Assembly (NCBI GenBank): GCA_023627715.1
Contig: JAMAHW010000011.1
Location: 124,001 to 188,000 of the forward strand
DNA: 64,000 bases
Direction of reading: 5' to 3'
Source: Periconia sp. R9002
Taxonomy: Eukaryota; Ascomycota; Dothideomycetes; Pleosporales; Periconiaceae
Below the pieces are notes generated by a model. It was not told the origin of the DNA. It worked only from the letters and a program-made list of their open reading frames with translations, and searched no databases. The position numbers and the translations under genes were made by a program. Below, in pieces: positions 61,698 to 64,000 of this stretch; position 1 is the first letter of the stretch; the number at the start of each line of letters is the position of its first letter.

Positions 61698-62796
61698 CTA
61701 ATAATCCTTCTCACTCAAAGCCCCATACACAAACAACGCCACAACCCCCATGAACCCCGGAAACAAAATCATAATAAACATAGCCGGAACCCCATCGACC
61801 AAAACCGTCGATCCCAGAACAGCGACTCCCCACGTAGCCATAGCTCCATGCAGCGCTCGCACAACGACCTCGAGCACCCCCAACACATATCCCAGGAATC
61901 TAGGAACCTGAACCTCCCCCGTACGAAGCGGCGACGACAACGATGATGATAACGTTTGTTGCGTTATCAAAGAAGAATGCTGATGCTGCCCTCCTTTCGA
62001 GAACTCATCCGTTTCAACGATGATGATGTGTCCGTGACTGGCTTTCTTATGCAAACGCGTCACCCACCACCGAATCCCCGCAAGCGCAGCTACTTCGACA
62101 ATGGCCGGCGACATCCTCACAAGCAACTAACTCATAACCAAGAGCTGGTTCTCAACGCCCACGTAACTACCCCCAACACCCCAATCAAAACCGACATGTA
62201 GACGAGCAGTAGACCGAGGAAGAACGCGCACGCGATGAACAGCCACTGCATCGGCCGTGAGAGAGAAGGCGCATGTGCGTTGCGGCCTCCGTAAAGGCCA
62301 TTTCATTTCTGCAAAACGACTCCGAGTCCGTTTCGTCTGGGAGTGCCAGGAGCATTATCATGATGATTTTCGTCTTCCTTTATATGTCCCTCCCGCATCT
62401 CCTCCCTCACAACATCCCACACACCCCTCGCCCCCCTTCCCGTCGGAAACAACCCACAAAAGCCGCCCAAGAGCAACACAACCACACGCATCCCGACTCC
62501 CATCCGTCGCTGGGAGAGCAAAACATTCACATCCGGCCGGGAGGAATGCCAGTGCGGCGGGAATCAGCGTGAGGAGTTGCGTGCCACTCGACAGCCCTGC
62601 CTTTTGGTATTCGTCGAGTTGGTCAAGAACGCAGGAGGTGTAGCGGATGCAGGGGGATTTCACGGTTTGGTTGTAGATCGCGATGCAGAAGGCTTGCTCG
62701 GTTGCGTTGATGAAGCGGAGTACGGTGTGGGCTCGGGAGCCTTAGGGGATGTAGGGGATGATGGTGTTGGGGTTGGATACGGGGTATAGTGACATT
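61698..62796 (-). pseudogene. Decayed gene for a multi-pass membrane protein
   Basis: Reading from the ATG at 62796, the frame gives MSLYPVSNPNTIIPYIP, then TAA, then continues in the same frame with GSRAHTVLRFINATEQAFC, SPCIRYTSCVLDQLDEYQK and LLTLIPAALAFLPAG. It then leaves frame: one base later the +1 frame continues VNVLLSQRRMGVGMRVVVLLLGG. That frame meets a TGA before YGGRNAHAPS and a helix-like AFFLGLLLVYMSVLIGVLG, and a final block, to TAG/stop at 61698, carries LVRMSPAIVEVAALAGIRWW and hydrophobic FIMILFPGFMGVVALFVYGAL. The order resembles fungal membrane proteins of unknown function with a Cys-rich luminal start and CVLDxLxE. Two stops and a frame change argue for a pseudogene; unrecognised introns could explain part of it. 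Both stops could arise by C-to-T change (CAA to TAA, CGA to TGA). Confidence 0.55.
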
Positions 62797-63278
62797 TTTT
62801 TCCGAATTTGTGATGTTTTATTTTCTGTTTTTTTGGGGAGAAGGGGGGGAGTGGTGGGTGGAAGTCGTATCTAATGTGTAGCAGTTATGAAGATTGGATC
62901 TTGAAGTAGATTTCCCAAAGAGGAGTGTTTTTACGCGTAGCCGCTCATAGGATTTTATCATGCAAGGCTGTAAAAACCTGATATGCTTTGGGCAGGTCGA
63001 ACTGCCGGATTCACCCAATCGGCAAATAGGTACGCAAAAACTCTGTTGATTCTGCGTCTTGGCAATAACTCATTGAAAGATATGTGGAAATTTGGATATG
63101 CGCGTGTGCACACGGGATCCCTACTCTCTATAGCTCATTCACAAAAAGAAATACCTCGTCGTATCTAACAACAACTATCGAAACTTTCACAGGGTATTAC
63201 CAGCATTAGTGGTGTAAGATTGGTGTCGAAGTATAAAGAAATAAATGACAAGGTACCTCCCAGAAACTATTGACAGCT
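62797..63278. other. Intergenic: between the pseudogene and the LSB5-like gene
   Basis: 482 nt. No gene is seen. Confidence 0.5.
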
Positions 63279-64000
63279 CTAAACATCCCTCCAGGTCGGT
63301 TCATTGCGGTCATAAGGCGTTTTAACAGCTACAAATGTGTTGTTAGGACTGTATCATCATAGAAAGGAATCGCGACATACCATGAGAATCTCCAAATGGA
63401 TCATCTTCGTCTTCCTCAGGCTCAAACACGGGCTGCTTCCCAGCGGGTGGCATTGGTATGCTTGTCGGCCTCGCTGGCCTCGGCGGAGGCGTTTCTTCCA
63501 TGCTTAATCCAGCCATGGACGATGTAGCTTGCTCTGTTTCGCTGTCGCTGTCATCATCAATGCTCTTGTCCATGATTTCAAATGCCATGAGTCCTTTGAC
63601 GAGCTCGTCGTTGGCACTGAGCAGACTGCCTAGGTATTGATCCGACTCTACAAGTTGGATGTACCGCAGAATCTGTCGCCTGAGCTGCTTGCAGGTTTCG
63701 AAGCGCTGCATAACTTCTGCATTCTCGCTGACACGCTGTACTTCACGATTGATAAGCTGAAGGCCGTTTAACAAATTAGTGCTGGCAACTGTAGCGGCGG
63801 CAATAGTTTCGAGTAATTGACCCTTCTCCTTCTCCAGGTTGAAAGGCTTGCCCCGATTCTTCTTATCCTTCTTGTCTTTCCTGAATAGTGACGAACTAGT
63901 TGGAGCAGTACCGAGTGCCACTGTCCGCCCGGAGGAAGCGGATGCTGACGGGAAGTGGGACGGCGGAGAAGGTCGACGAGCTGTCACAGGCGATTCAGGA
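63279..64000 (-). CDS. LSB5: Lsb5-like GAT-domain endocytic adaptor, N-terminus off the right edge
   Basis: Lsb5 is a VHS-GAT protein that binds ubiquitin and the actin regulator Las17/WASP and acts in endocytosis and endosomal sorting. Only the 3' part is here: exons 63381-64000 (open to the edge, so 5' partial) and 63279-63328, joined across a 52-nt intron (63329-63380). The GAT domain is clear from KKNRGKPFNLEKEKGQLLET, TVASTNLLNGLQLINRE, RFETCKQLRRQILRYIQLVE and SANDELVKGLMAFEIMDKS. A Pro-rich stretch and an acidic EDEDDPFGDSHA motif follow. Reading through the intron would end with MSRFLSMMIQS, whereas splicing gives the more family-like end YDRNEPTWRDV, so I prefer it. The expected N-terminal VHS domain must lie beyond the window. 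Confidence 0.88.

Overview
This window is nuclear DNA of a filamentous ascomycete (Pezizomycotina). The signs are short spliceosomal introns (about 43-230 nt, mostly 45-70, with GT...AG ends and CTAAC/CTGAC-like branch sites), a fungal phytochrome histidine kinase, a LaeA-like methyltransferase, a PH-less Ste20/PAK kinase, and single-copy housekeeping genes in ordinary fungal form. A Dothideomycete is my guess, not a demonstrated placement. No transposon, tRNA, rRNA or CRISPR was recognised.

Layout. At 1-1225 (-) a DUF1769/UPF0590 gene runs off the left edge. Then come GPI16/PIG-T (1689-3494, -) and LUC7 (3747-4717, +) as a divergent pair, a secreted pepsin-type aspartic protease (5473-7236, +), and the phytochrome kinase (8818-13455, -). 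After 2.2 kb of noncoding sequence there is a PPC-decarboxylase-like flavoprotein fused to ankyrin-like repeats (15690-17417, +), then the multi-KH protein Scp160/vigilin (18279-22301, +). Mediator subunit 13 (23732-28787, -) is divergent from the small-subunit processome WD40 protein Enp2/NOL10 (29783-32100, +). Cytochrome b5 (33452-34231, +), the ESCRT-0 subunit Hse1 (35293-37331, -) and Ste20 (38712-41531, -) follow. A 4.7-kb stretch without a supportable gene (41532-46260) holds microsatellites. Next are the divergent pairs Trm7 (-) / Mak5 (+) and Rap1 (-) / Swf1 (+), a small Gln-rich three-exon gene (55548-56231, +), a seven-exon LaeA/UMTA-like methyltransferase (58285-59851, +), a 43-residue Cys-rich peptide ending in a CaaX-type tetrapeptide (60776-60907, -), a broken membrane-protein gene (61698-62796, -) and the 3' part of an Lsb5-like GAT-domain gene (63279-64000, -).

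How the genes relate. This is a housekeeping segment, not a biosynthetic cluster or mobile island. Several genes serve RNA and ribosome biology (LUC7, SCP160, ENP2, TRM7, MAK5). Others serve membranes and trafficking (GPI16, cytochrome b5, HSE1, SWF1, LSB5) or signalling and gene control (phytochrome, STE20, MED13, RAP1, LaeA-like methyltransferase). Divergent promoters are compact, 250-460 bp in three cases, and carry CCAAT boxes or a poly(dA:dT) tract.

Most unusual are the flavoprotein/ankyrin-like fusion, which appears to lack the decarboxylase catalytic signature; the tiny CaaX-ended Cys-rich peptide; the Ser/Pro-rich insertion in the protease; a possible recent intron flanked by an 8-bp direct repeat; and the decayed gene near the right end. 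Exon structures were read by eye from splice signals and family resemblance; no transcripts or database searches were available.
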